Positions 16,050 through 26,078 of a DNA stretch of 45,493 nt are shown here, in pieces. The stretch lies in NCBI GenBank assembly GCA_036844765.1, contig DAIUFE010000010.1:1-45493 (forward strand), written 5' to 3'. Each line of letters begins with the position of its first letter. Position 1 is the first letter of the stretch. Origin of the DNA: Thermocaproicibacter sp036844765 (GTDB taxonomy: Bacteria; Bacillota; Clostridia; Oscillospirales; Acutalibacteraceae). The notes beneath the pieces are model-generated. The model saw nothing but the letters and a program-made list of their open reading frames with translations. It was not told the DNA's origin and did not search any database. The position numbers were made by a program, and so were the translations under genes.

Positions 16050-17144
16050 TTAACGCCGGGCCTCCGCCGCGGGAACCGGCGTTCTGCCGTCGCAGTAGGC
16101 GCAGACCAGCTCGTCCCCGCTGCGGGTAAAGCGTTGGGGCAGATACGGCTCGCTCCGGGTGATGCAGTTCGGGTTGGCGCACCGGCAGGGATCCGTGGAC
16201 GGGACCGGCCCCGGCGCCGGCTCGACCCGCGCCCCCTGCAGCATGGTCAGGACCAGCGCCATGCGCGCGTACATCCCGTACACCGTCTGGCGGAAATACG
16301 TCGCGCGCGGGTCGTCATCCACCTCCGGCGCGATCTCGTCCACGCGCGGCAGCGGGTGAAGCACGCGCAGATCCGTTTTGGCGAGGGCCAGCTTTTTCCC
16401 GTCCAGGACATAGACGCCCTTCTGCCTGCGGTACTGCTCCGGGTCGGAGAAACGCTCCTGCTGGATGCGCGTCATATACAGCACGTCCAGCTCCGGAATC
16501 GCCTCCTCCAGCGAAGGGACTTCCTTCCATCGGCAACCGGCGGCATCCATCGCGTCCTTGACATAGCGGGGCAGGGCCATCTCCGGCGTGGAGATCAGCA
16601 CGAACGAATTGCCCGGGAAATGGGTCATGGCCCGGATCAGCGAATGGACGGTGCGCCCGTAGACCAGGTCGCCGCACAGGCCGACGCGCAGGTGGTCGAG
16701 CCTTCCCTTTTCATTGTAAAGGGTGACGAGGTCCGTCAGGGTCTGGGTGGGATGGAGATGCCCGCCGTCGCCCGCGTTGATGACCGGCGCCCTGGAATAG
16801 AGCGCGGCCGCGGCCGCGGCGCCTTCCCGCGGATGGCGGATCACGACCAGATCGGCGTAGCCGCTCACGACGGTCACGGTGTCCTTCAGGCTCTCCCCCT
16901 TGGAAACGGAGGTGTTGCCCGGGTTGTCGAAGCCGACCACCTCGCCCCCGAGGCGGAACATCGCCGTCTGGAAGGACATCTTCGTGCGGGTGGAAGGCTC
17001 GTAAAACAGGGTCGCCATGATCTTGCCGCGGCAGGATTCCCGGTACGCCCACGGATTGCTGCGGATGCTGTTCGCAAAGCCGATGAGCTCCATGATCTCC
17101 TTGACGCTGAGCCGCTCCAGGTCGATCATATGATTCAGATGCAT
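16050..17144 (-). CDS. pyrB: Aspartate carbamoyltransferase fused to a PyrI-type zinc domain
   Basis: 364 residues. Residues 1 to about 310 are a PyrB catalytic chain: EPSTRTKMSF and HPTQTLTDL (carbamoyl phosphate and aspartate sites) and HPLPRVDEI. After a Pro-rich linker, residues 322-351 have CANPNC...CAYC, the C-x4-C and C-x2-C zinc ligands of the regulatory chain PyrI, with its CITRSEP motif. The nucleotide-binding domain of PyrI is absent. The enzyme makes carbamoyl-aspartate in pyrimidine synthesis; the fused zinc domain may hold catalytic trimers together without allosteric control by CTP (inference). No other pyr gene is adjacent. Confidence 0.92.
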   Translation of the reverse strand: MHLNHMIDLERLSVKEIMELIGFANSIRSNPWAYRESCRGKIMATLFYEPSTRTKMSFQTAMFRLGGEVVGFDNPGNTSVSKGESLKDTVTVVSGYADLVVIRHPREGAAAAAALYSRAPVINAGDGGHLHPTQTLTDLVTLYNEKGRLDHLRVGLCGDLVYGRTVHSLIRAMTHFPGNSFVLISTPEMALPRYVKDAMDAAGCRWKEVPSLEEAIPELDVLYMTRIQQERFSDPEQYRRQKGVYVLDGKKLALAKTDLRVLHPLPRVDEIAPEVDDDPRATYFRQTVYGMYARMALVLTMLQGARVEPAPGPVPSTDPCRCANPNCITRSEPYLPQRFTRSGDELVCAYCDGRTPVPAAEARR

Positions 17145-17176
17145 TGGACTTCGCCTCGAGTTTCATTTTGTGTTTC

Positions 17177-17205
17177 ATTTTACCATCCCGCGGCCAAAAC
17201 CTCAA
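17177..17205 (-). promoter_or_regulatory. Promoter of pyrB
   Basis: On the minus strand TTGAGG (17205-17200), 17 bases, TAAAAT (17182-17177). The rest of 17145-17443 holds only an AT-rich patch and the divergent promoter at 17372-17401. Confidence 0.55.
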
Positions 17206-17371
17206 GGCGCTCCGCGAAATATGGTTTTTGCCCGTCCGGCCCGCGCGGGCGGAGTTCCCGTCCCCTCTTTGATTCTTACCTTTTTATTAAAAAATATTTT
17301 ACATGTGCTCCGCGTTCCAACGGGCCCGCGGAGGGCCGGGCGCTCTTTGCCCGAGGTGCCAAGTACTTCCC

Positions 17372-17401
17372 TTGACAATCCGGAGCGGCAGGGTCTACAA
17401 T
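17372..17401 (+). promoter_or_regulatory. Promoter of the dehydratase activator operon
   Basis: TTGACA (17372-17377), 18-base spacer, TACAAT (17396-17401). The start point near 17408 argues against the ATG at 17408 as translation start. Confidence 0.75.
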
Positions 17402-17443
17402 GACTGAATGGGCAATGATTTTGAGAGATTGGCAGGTCCCTTT

Positions 17444-20338
17444 ATGAAGGTTGGCTTGGATATCGGTTCCACTACCATAAAATGTGTTGTGATAGATGAC
17501 GGCGGCAAAATATTGTTCCGGTCCTACCAGCGGCATTTTTCAAAGATCACGGAAAAGGTGACGGAGCTGCTGGCGAAGGTCCAGCGGGACGTGGTGCGCG
17601 GCGAAAAGGCCGCGCTGACCGTCTCCGGCTCGGCGGGGATGGGGATCTCGCAGACCTGCCGCCTGCCGTTCGTCCAGGAAGTGTACGCGACGCGCATCGC
17701 CGTGGGCCGGCTGTTCCCGGATGCGGACGCCGTGATCGAGCTGGGGGGCGAGGACGCCAAAATTTTATTCCTCTCCGGCGGGATGGAAGTGCGCATGAAC
17801 GGCTCCTGCGCCGGCGGGACGGGCGCGTTCATCGACCAGATGGCGACGCTGCTGGACGTTCCGCTCGACGAGATGGACCGCCTGGCCGCGCAGTACGAAA
17901 GGATCTACACCATCGCCTCGCGGTGCGGCGTGTTCGCGAAGTCCGACGTGCAGCCGCTGCTGAACCAGGGCGCCCGCAAGACCGACGTCTGCGCAAGCAT
18001 CTTCGCCGCCGTGGCGAACCAGACCATCGCGGGGCTCGCCCAGGGCCGGCCCATCGAGGGGAAAGTCCTCTACCTCGGCGGCCCGCTGACCTTTCTGCCG
18101 CAGCTGCGCGCGAGCTTCGACCGCGCCCTGAAGATCTCGGGAATCTGCCCTGAAAATTCGCTGTACTACGTGGCGCTCGGGGCGGCGTACTGCAGCGCCG
18201 GGGAAGTCGACCTCGGCGCCGCGCTGGAAAACGTGAAGAAATACGGCTCCACCGGAAAATTCCTCTCCATCCCGCCGCTGTTCGCGGACCGGAAGGAATA
18301 CGACGCGTTCCGCCGCAGGCACACGCAGTGCAAAGCTCCGCGCGGCGACATCCGCTCGTACCGCGGAAGCGCGTTCCTCGGCATCGACGCGGGGTCCACC
18401 ACCGTGAAGGCCGTGCTGATCGGCAGAAAGGGCGAGATCCTCAGCTCGATCTACCGCAGCAACTCCGGCAACCCGGTGCCCATCTTCCGGGATTACCTGC
18501 TGGAGCTGTACCGGAAATACCCGAAGATCGCCATCGCGGGCAGCGCCGTGACCGGCTATGGGGAAGAGCTGCTGAAAAACGCGTTCAGCGTGGATTTCGG
18601 CATTGTGGAGACGGTCGCGCACTTCACCGCCGCCAAACGCTTCCGCCCGGACGTCGACTTCGTGATCGATATCGGCGGGCAGGACATGAAGTGCTTCAAG
18701 ATCCGCAACGGCGCGATCGACAACATCTTCCTCAACGAGGCGTGCTCCTCGGGGTGCGGCTCGTTTTTGCAGACGTTCGCCAGCACGCTCGGCTACGGCA
18801 TTGCGGAATTCGCGAAGCTGGGCCTGTTCGCGAAGCATCCCGTCGATCTCGGCTCGCGCTGCACGGTGTTCATGAACTCGCAGGTCAAGCAGGCGCAGAA
18901 GGACGGCGCCACGACGGAGGACATCAGCGCCGGCCTCTCGGTCAGCGTGGTGAAAAACGCGATCTACAAGGTCATCCGCGTGCCGGACGCCAAAGCGCTG
19001 GGAAAAAGCATCGTGGTGCAGGGCGGCACCTTCCTGAACGACGCGGTGCTGCGCGTGTTCGAAAAGGAGATGGGGGTCGAGGTCACCCGGCCCGACATCG
19101 CCGGCCTGATGGGCGCTTACGGCGCGGCGGTCTACGCCATGAAGAGATCGACGGGGAAAAGCTCCCTCATCGGCGTGAAGGAGCTGGAAAACTTCAGGCA
19201 CGAGGTCAAGGTCACCACCTGCGGCCTGTGCAGCAACCACTGCCGGCTGACCGTGAACGTGTTCGGCGGCGGCCGGCGCTTCATCGGCGGCAACCGGTGC
19301 GAAAAGCCGGTGACCAAGCGGTCCGGCAAAGGCGACCTGGACCTGTACGCCTACAAGCTGAAGCTGCTGCGTTCCTATCTTCCGGCCATGGGGCCGCGCG
19401 GGAAGATCGGCATCCCGATGGGGCTGAACATGTACGAGCTGCTGCCGTTCTGGCACACGTTCTTCACGCACCTGGGCTTCGAGGTGGTGCTCTCCCCCCT
19501 CTCGAGCCGGGAGCTTTACATAGAAGGGCAGAGCACGATCCCCTCCGACACGGTGTGCTTCCCCGCCAAGCTGATGCACGGGCACGTGCAGGCGCTGGTG
19601 GACGCCGGCGTCCGGAACATCTTCTATCCCTGCATGTCCTACAACTTCGACGAGCACCTCGGCGACAACCACTACAACTGCCCGGTCGTCGCCTATTACC
19701 CCGAGGTCATCGGCGCCAACATGCGGTGTCTGGAGCACTGCAACTTCATCCACGACTACGTGGGCATCCACCGCCGGCTCGACTTTCCGCGCAAGATGTG
19801 CGCGATCCTTCAGAAGAGCTTCCCGGACGTGACCGTGGGCGAGGTGCGCGACGCCGCCCGGCAGGCCTACGCCGCCTACGCCGCCTATCTGAAGAAGATC
19901 CGCGGAAAGGGCGACGAGATGATCGCCGAGGCGCGGCGGCGCGGCATGCCGATCATCATCCTGTGCGGCCGGCCGTATCACCTGGACCCGGAGATTAACC
20001 ACGGCATCGACAAGCTGGTCACCGCCCTCGGCGCGGCGGTGATCTCGGAGGATGTGGTGAGCTGCAAGGTCCGGCGCTTCCCCACGCGCGTGCTGAACCA
20101 GTGGACCTACCACGCGCGGCTCTACGCCGCAGCCAAATATATCGGGGACCAGCCGGACATGAACCTGGTGCAGCTGGTCTCGTTCGGGTGCGGCGTCGAC
20201 GCCATCACGACGGACGAGGTGCGCCGCATCCTCGAGGAGAACGGAAAAATCTACACGCAGGTCAAGATCGACGAGATCACCAACCTCGGCGCGGTGAAGA
20301 TCAGGCTACGCAGCCTGTTCGCCGCTTTGGAGAAATGA
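17444..20338 (+). CDS. 2-hydroxyacyl-CoA dehydratase activator, tandem ASKHA ATPase plus DUF2229-like part
   Basis: About 964 residues. Two BadF/BadG/BcrA/HgdC ATPase domains are in tandem: DIGSTTIKCVV with GSCAGGTGAF and ASRCGVFAKSDV, then GIDAGSTTVKAVLI with EACSSGCGSF and GSRCTVFMNSQV. The Cys in these motifs hold the bridging [4Fe-4S] cluster of activators. From about residue 600 a CxxC-containing region (TTCGLCSNHC) begins the DUF2229/HgdB-like part. Such proteins use ATP to inject an electron into 2-hydroxyacyl-CoA dehydratases; the substrate of this one is unknown. ATG 17444 is chosen because the promoter places the transcript start near 17408. The rest of the usual ~1400-residue protein is the next gene. 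Confidence 0.88.
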   Translation: MKVGLDIGSTTIKCVVIDDGGKILFRSYQRHFSKITEKVTELLAKVQRDVVRGEKAALTVSGSAGMGISQTCRLPFVQEVYATRIAVGRLFPDADAVIELGGEDAKILFLSGGMEVRMNGSCAGGTGAFIDQMATLLDVPLDEMDRLAAQYERIYTIASRCGVFAKSDVQPLLNQGARKTDVCASIFAAVANQTIAGLAQGRPIEGKVLYLGGPLTFLPQLRASFDRALKISGICPENSLYYVALGAAYCSAGEVDLGAALENVKKYGSTGKFLSIPPLFADRKEYDAFRRRHTQCKAPRGDIRSYRGSAFLGIDAGSTTVKAVLIGRKGEILSSIYRSNSGNPVPIFRDYLLELYRKYPKIAIAGSAVTGYGEELLKNAFSVDFGIVETVAHFTAAKRFRPDVDFVIDIGGQDMKCFKIRNGAIDNIFLNEACSSGCGSFLQTFASTLGYGIAEFAKLGLFAKHPVDLGSRCTVFMNSQVKQAQKDGATTEDISAGLSVSVVKNAIYKVIRVPDAKALGKSIVVQGGTFLNDAVLRVFEKEMGVEVTRPDIAGLMGAYGAAVYAMKRSTGKSSLIGVKELENFRHEVKVTTCGLCSNHCRLTVNVFGGGRRFIGGNRCEKPVTKRSGKGDLDLYAYKLKLLRSYLPAMGPRGKIGIPMGLNMYELLPFWHTFFTHLGFEVVLSPLSSRELYIEGQSTIPSDTVCFPAKLMHGHVQALVDAGVRNIFYPCMSYNFDEHLGDNHYNCPVVAYYPEVIGANMRCLEHCNFIHDYVGIHRRLDFPRKMCAILQKSFPDVTVGEVRDAARQAYAAYAAYLKKIRGKGDEMIAEARRRGMPIIILCGRPYHLDPEINHGIDKLVTALGAAVISEDVVSCKVRRFPTRVLNQWTYHARLYAAAKYIGDQPDMNLVQLVSFGCGVDAITTDEVRRILEENGKIYTQVKIDEITNLGAVKIRLRSLFAALEK

Positions 20339-20351
20339 GGCGGATTTTCGG

Positions 20352-21650
20352 ATGGCAAAACTGAAATACGACAGGCGGGGGCGCCTTTTGTTCACGCGGG
20401 AAATGAAAAGGGAATACACCATTCTGGCCCCCATGATGGCCCCGATCCATTTCCGGCTGATGATCAACGTGCTGAAAAACTGCGGATACCGCTTCGAGCT
20501 GCTGGATACGTCCGGCCCGAACATCGTGCAGGAAGGGCTCAAATACGTCCATAACGACACGTGCTACCCCGCTCTTCTGGTGATCGGGCAGTTCATCGAC
20601 GCGCTGCATTCCGGCAAATACGACGTGAACAAAACGGCGCTGGTCATCACCCAGACCGGCGGCGGGTGCCGCGCCTCCAACTACATCCATCTGCTGCGCA
20701 AGGCGCTGCAGAAAGCCGGGCTCGCGCAGGTGCCCGTGATCTCGCTGAACCTCTCGTTTCTCGAGCGCAACCCGGGATTCCATATTACGCTGCCGATGGT
20801 GCGCAAATTTGTGGCGGCCATGGTCTACGGCGACGCGCTGATGCTGCTGCGGAACCAGACGGAGGCCTACGAGGCGGACCGGGGCGAAAGCGACCGCCTG
20901 GTCGAAAAGTGGACCGGTCTGCTCACCGCCCAGTTCAACGAGGGCAGGGGCCTCTCCCTGAAGCAGCAGACCGAGAACCTGCGGAAGATCGTGAAGGAGT
21001 TCGGCGCGGTCAGAATCCGGAAGACGCCGAAGATCAAGGTCGGCGTCGTCGGGGAAATCTACGTCAAATACGCCCCCCTCGGCAACAACCATCTGGAGGA
21101 TTTCCTGCGCGCTCAGGACTGCGAAATCAACGTGCCGGGGCTGATGAACTTCGCCCTGTTCAAGGTCGACAACCGCCTGGAGGACATCAAGCTCTACGGC
21201 GGCAACCCGGTCAAGTATTTCTTTGTGAACCTGCTGATGCGGTATCTGCAGCGCATGCAGGACACGCTGATCGACGCGATCCGGACCGAGCCGCGGTACC
21301 TTCCCCCCGCCTCTTACCCGCACGTAAAGAGGCTGGTGAAGGGCGTGATCGGCTACGGCGACAAGATGGGCGAAGGGTGGCTTCTCACGGCGGAGATGCT
21401 CGAGCTTTCCGAGCAGGGGTACGAGAACATCGTCTGCGCCCAGCCGTTCGGATGCCTGCCGAACCACATCTGCGGCAAGGGGATGATCCACCGGATCAAG
21501 GCGATCGACGAGCGTTCCAACATCGTCCCCATCGACTACGACCCCAGCGCCACGCGGGTCAACCAGGAAAACCGCATCAAGCTGATGCTCGCGGTCGCCC
21601 GGGAAAAGCTCGAGCGGAGCGAGGGGGAAAAGAGGGACCGCGTCTCCTGA
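20352..21650 (+). CDS. HgdB-like acyl-CoA dehydratase-related protein
   Basis: 432 residues. It has the fold signature of 2-hydroxyglutaryl-CoA dehydratase subunits: HNDTCYPALLVIGQFIDAL, TQTGGGCRASNYIHLLRKAL, and late QPFGCLPNHICGKGM with conserved Cys. In many anaerobes this is the C-terminal part of the giant activator protein; here it is separate, only 13 bases after it, and surely acts with it. It probably carries an iron-sulfur cluster. No HgdA-like partner or CoA-transferase is adjacent, so the biological substrate is open. Confidence 0.85.
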   Translation: MAKLKYDRRGRLLFTREMKREYTILAPMMAPIHFRLMINVLKNCGYRFELLDTSGPNIVQEGLKYVHNDTCYPALLVIGQFIDALHSGKYDVNKTALVITQTGGGCRASNYIHLLRKALQKAGLAQVPVISLNLSFLERNPGFHITLPMVRKFVAAMVYGDALMLLRNQTEAYEADRGESDRLVEKWTGLLTAQFNEGRGLSLKQQTENLRKIVKEFGAVRIRKTPKIKVGVVGEIYVKYAPLGNNHLEDFLRAQDCEINVPGLMNFALFKVDNRLEDIKLYGGNPVKYFFVNLLMRYLQRMQDTLIDAIRTEPRYLPPASYPHVKRLVKGVIGYGDKMGEGWLLTAEMLELSEQGYENIVCAQPFGCLPNHICGKGMIHRIKAIDERSNIVPIDYDPSATRVNQENRIKLMLAVAREKLERSEGEKRDRVS

Positions 21651-21668
21651 TTCAATTTCTTGGAAATT

Positions 21669-22424
21669 TCAATCGGAAAGGATCAGTTCGACCGGGCAGT
21701 GGTCGCTGCCCGTGACGGCGGAAAGAATATTGCTTTCCCGGATCTTTCCCCGCAGGGAATCGGAGACCAGAAAATAGTCGATGCGCCAGCCCGCGTTGTG
21801 CTCGCGCGCGTGGAACATGTAGGACCACCAGGTGTAGGCGCCCGTCTGCGCCGGGTGCAGAAACCGGAAGCTGTCGGTGAAACCGGCCGCGAGCAGCTTC
21901 GTCATCTTTTCGCGCTCCTGCGGGGTGAAGCCCGCGTTCTGAACGTTGGTCTTCGGGTTCTTAAGGTCGATCTCCTCATGGGCGACGTTCATGTCGCCGC
22001 AGGCGACCACCGGTTTCACGGCGCCCAGCTTTTTCAGATAGGCGCGGAACGCGTCGTCCCATTCCATGCGGTAGCCGAGGCGCGTGAGGCCCCGCTGGGA
22101 ATTGGGCGTATAGACGTTCACGAGATAAAAATCCGGGAATTCGAGGGTGATGCTTCTCCCCTCTCCCGTATGTTCCGGCGCGCCGATGTCGTAGGCGGCG
22201 GAAAGCGGGGGCACCCGCGTGAAGACGGCCGTGCCGGAATACCCTTTCTTCTCGGCGGAATTCCAATACTGCGCATAGCCGGGAAGAGCGATCTCCGCCT
22301 GCCCGCGCTGCATTTTGGTCTCCTGGATGCAGAAGACGTCGGCGCCGCAGGCGGCGAAGAAATCGGGAAATCCCTTCCCCATGCACGCGCGCAGGCCGTT
22401 CACGTTCCACGAAATCAGCTTCAA
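21669..22424 (-). CDS. xthA: Exodeoxyribonuclease III
   Basis: 251 residues of the XthA/ExoA AP-endonuclease family: MKLISWNVNGLRA, CIQETKMQ (metal-binding Glu), NVYTPNSQRG (catalytic Tyr), GDMNVAHEEIDLKN, TWWSYMFHAR and the final GSDHCPVEL. It cuts abasic sites in base-excision repair and degrades 3' ends. It starts at TTG 22424 with AAAGG upstream. It is convergent with the HgdB-like gene. Confidence 0.95.
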   Translation of the reverse strand: MKLISWNVNGLRACMGKGFPDFFAACGADVFCIQETKMQRGQAEIALPGYAQYWNSAEKKGYSGTAVFTRVPPLSAAYDIGAPEHTGEGRSITLEFPDFYLVNVYTPNSQRGLTRLGYRMEWDDAFRAYLKKLGAVKPVVACGDMNVAHEEIDLKNPKTNVQNAGFTPQEREKMTKLLAAGFTDSFRFLHPAQTGAYTWWSYMFHAREHNAGWRIDYFLVSDSLRGKIRESNILSAVTGSDHCPVELILSD

Positions 22425-22502
22425 TTTCGGACGACCTTTCTTTTTTCTTTATTGTAGCATATCCGTCCCCGCCGCCGCAAACCGCCGCGGGGCGGATTTT
22501 TG

Positions 22503-22531
22503 TTGCGGATCGTAAAAATTCCGTTTATAAT
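22503..22531 (+). promoter_or_regulatory. Promoter of the cyclophilin gene
   Basis: TTGCGG (22503-22508), 17-base spacer, TATAAT (22526-22531). Confidence 0.65.
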
Positions 22532-22564
22532 AACGGTATCCTTGAAAATGACGGAGGTTTTTCC

Positions 22565-23080
22565 ATGAGATATCCGCAGGTCACCATCAAGACGGAAAAG
22601 GGCGCCGTGGAGATCGAGCTTTACCCCGACGTCGCGCCGAACACCGTCCGGAACTTCATCGCTCTGGTCCGGAAAGGATTCTACAACGGGACGCTGTTCC
22701 ACCGGATCATCCCCAAGTTCATGATCCAGGGCGGCGACCCCAGGGGAAACGGCACGGGCGGACCCGGATACTGCATCCGCGGCGAATTCAGCTCCAACCG
22801 GTTCAAAAACGACCTGAAGCACACCCGCGGCGTGATCTCGATGGCGCGTTCGGTGAACCCGAACAGCGCGGGTTCCCAGTTCTTCATCATGGTGGACGAC
22901 GCGCCCTATCTGGACGGCGAGTACGCCGCGTTCGGCAGGGTCGTCTCCGGCATGGAGGAAGTGGACCGCATCGTTTCGATCCCCCGCGACTACGACGACC
23001 GGCCGCTCGAAGAGCAGCGGATCGAGTCCGCGACGGTGGAAACGTTCGGCGAGAGCTACGGCGAGCCGCAGAAAATGTGA
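22565..23080 (+). CDS. Cyclophilin-type peptidyl-prolyl isomerase
   Basis: 171 residues. Cyclophilin motifs are intact: FYNGTLFHRIIPKFMIQGGDP, SMARSVNPNSAGSQFFI and EYAAFGRVVSGMEEVDRI. There is no signal peptide, so it is cytoplasmic. It catalyses prolyl cis-trans isomerisation in protein folding. It starts at ATG 22565 behind GGAGG and is a single gene with its own promoter and a strong terminator. Confidence 0.95.
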   Translation: MRYPQVTIKTEKGAVEIELYPDVAPNTVRNFIALVRKGFYNGTLFHRIIPKFMIQGGDPRGNGTGGPGYCIRGEFSSNRFKNDLKHTRGVISMARSVNPNSAGSQFFIMVDDAPYLDGEYAAFGRVVSGMEEVDRIVSIPRDYDDRPLEEQRIESATVETFGESYGEPQKM

Positions 23081-23144
23081 CCGGAGACGGTTTCTTCTCC
23101 GCGCCCGGCGGCGGGATGCAAACGAAAACAGCCGCAAACCGAAA

Positions 23145-23186
23145 CGGCGCCTTCAGGGGAATTTTCCCTTGAAGGCGCCCGGTTTT
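23145..23186 (+). terminator. Strong terminator after cyclophilin
   Basis: GGCGCCTTC-A-GGG (23145-23157) pairs with CCC-TT-GAAGGCGCC (23165-23178), followed by CGGTTTTTA. It is a long GC stem with a T-run. Confidence 0.85.
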
Positions 23187-23197
23187 TATCGATCGAT

Positions 23198-24213
23198 TCA
23201 ATCGTGCAACGCCTGCGACAGCTCTTTGATCTGCCGGCTGTGCCGGGCAGTCACGCGTTCCAACGTCGTGACGCGATCCTCGACTTTTTCCTGCTCCTCC
23301 GCGTCAGGCAGGCGGGCGAGAATCTGCGCATGGCCTTCCGCCAAAAGCCGGATCTGCTTTTCGACGCCGTTTTCAAGGAGGGTCTTTATCTGCCGAATCG
23401 TTTCCTGCTGCGCGGCCTCGATCTTGGCGTCGGTGGCTTTCTGTGCGGCTTCAAACCTGGCGTCAATAGCCTTTTGCATGGCCTCAAACTTGGCATTGGA
23501 GGCTTTCTGGGCGTCTGCGAATTTGGCATCGGAGGCCTTCTGCGCAGCTTCGATTCTGGCGTTGGTATCTGCAAACTTGGCGTCGGAGGCTCTTTGTGCG
23601 TCTGCGAACTTCGCATCGGAAGCTTTCTGCGCGGCTTCAAACCTGGCGTCAATAGCCTTTTGCATGGCCTCAAACTTGGCATTGGAGGCTTTCTGGGCGT
23701 CTGCGAATTTGGCATCGGAGGCCTTCTGCGCAGCTTCGATTCTGGCGTTGGTATCTGCAAACTTCGCATCGGAGGCTTTCTGCGCAGCTTCGATTCTGGC
23801 GTTAGTGTCTGCAAATTTAGCGTCAGAGGCTTTCTGAGCGGCTGCAAACTTCGCATCGGAGGCTTTCTGTGCAGCTTCGATTCTGGCGTTAGTGTCTGCA
23901 AATTTAGCGTCAGAGGNNNNNNNNNNNNNNNNNNNNNNNNNNNNNNNNNNNNNNNNNNNNNNNNNNNNNNNNNNNNNNNNNNNNNNNNNNNNNNNNNNNN
24001 NNNNNNNNNNNNNNNNGCTTTCTGTGCAGCTTCGATTCTGGCGTTAGTGTCTGCAAATTTAGCGTCAGAGGCTTTCTGCGCGGCTTCAAACCTGGCGTCG
24101 CTCGCTGCAAATCTGGCGTCGGTAGATTTCTGCGCAGCTTCAAACTTGGAATCCGTATGCCTGCGTTCTTCGGCAAACAGTTCTTTCATTGCGGCGAGCG
24201 TTTCGCTGTCCAT
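23198..24213 (-). CDS. Hendecad-repeat coiled-coil protein (interrupted by gap)
   Basis: The start is ATG 24213 (AAAGGGG upstream). The N-terminus MDSETLAAMKELFAEERRH is followed by many copies of an 11-residue unit ASDAKFADAQK and an 18-residue variant ASDAKFADTNARIEAAQK (11 + 7). After these comes a non-repetitive helix ending in RVTARHSRQIKELSQALHD. Such 11- and 18-residue periods give a long, nearly straight coiled coil. A 100-N gap lies in the repeat array, and the two sides are out of frame if taken literally, so the true gap is not 100. No signal peptide or membrane segment is seen. Role unknown; a scaffold or filament is a guess. Confidence 0.8.
23445..23578. repeat. 134-bp direct repeat, copy 1
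   Basis: Identical to 23631-23764, 186 bp away, inside the coiled-coil gene. A recent tandem duplication is likely. Confidence 0.85.
23631..23764. repeat. 134-bp direct repeat, copy 2
   Basis: Identical to 23445-23578; together they show the repeat array has been expanding by recombination or slippage. Confidence 0.85.
23917..24016. other. Assembly gap (100 N) in repeat array
   Basis: One hundred N within the repeats of the coiled-coil gene. To keep the frame the true length must leave remainder 2 on division by 3, which 100 does not. Confidence 0.98.
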
Positions 24214-24238
24214 CGCGGCACCCCTTTCCCTGAAAAAT

Positions 24239-24267
24239 ATCTTACTCTGAAAAGCGGCGCGATGCAA
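24239..24267 (-). promoter_or_regulatory. Promoter of the coiled-coil gene
   Basis: On the minus strand TTGCAT (24267-24262), 17 bases, TAAGAT (24244-24239), about 26 bases before the start codon. Confidence 0.6.
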
Positions 24268-24392
24268 GGGGAACCGAAACCGAAAAGCCATTTTCCGGAA
24301 TCATTCGATCCGGTCTTTTTTTCGGTCACTGGGATGACAATACCGCAAGCGATCTTACGCCCCACGCAACCGAATTTCCTCCCGGAAACAGG

Positions 24393-26074
<1,682 letters not shown>

Positions 26075-26078
<4 letters not shown>

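Noticed and set aside
23445..24150. CRISPR or non-coding satellite repeat
   Set aside because: The repeats keep an open frame with regular 11- and 18-residue units, so they are coding.
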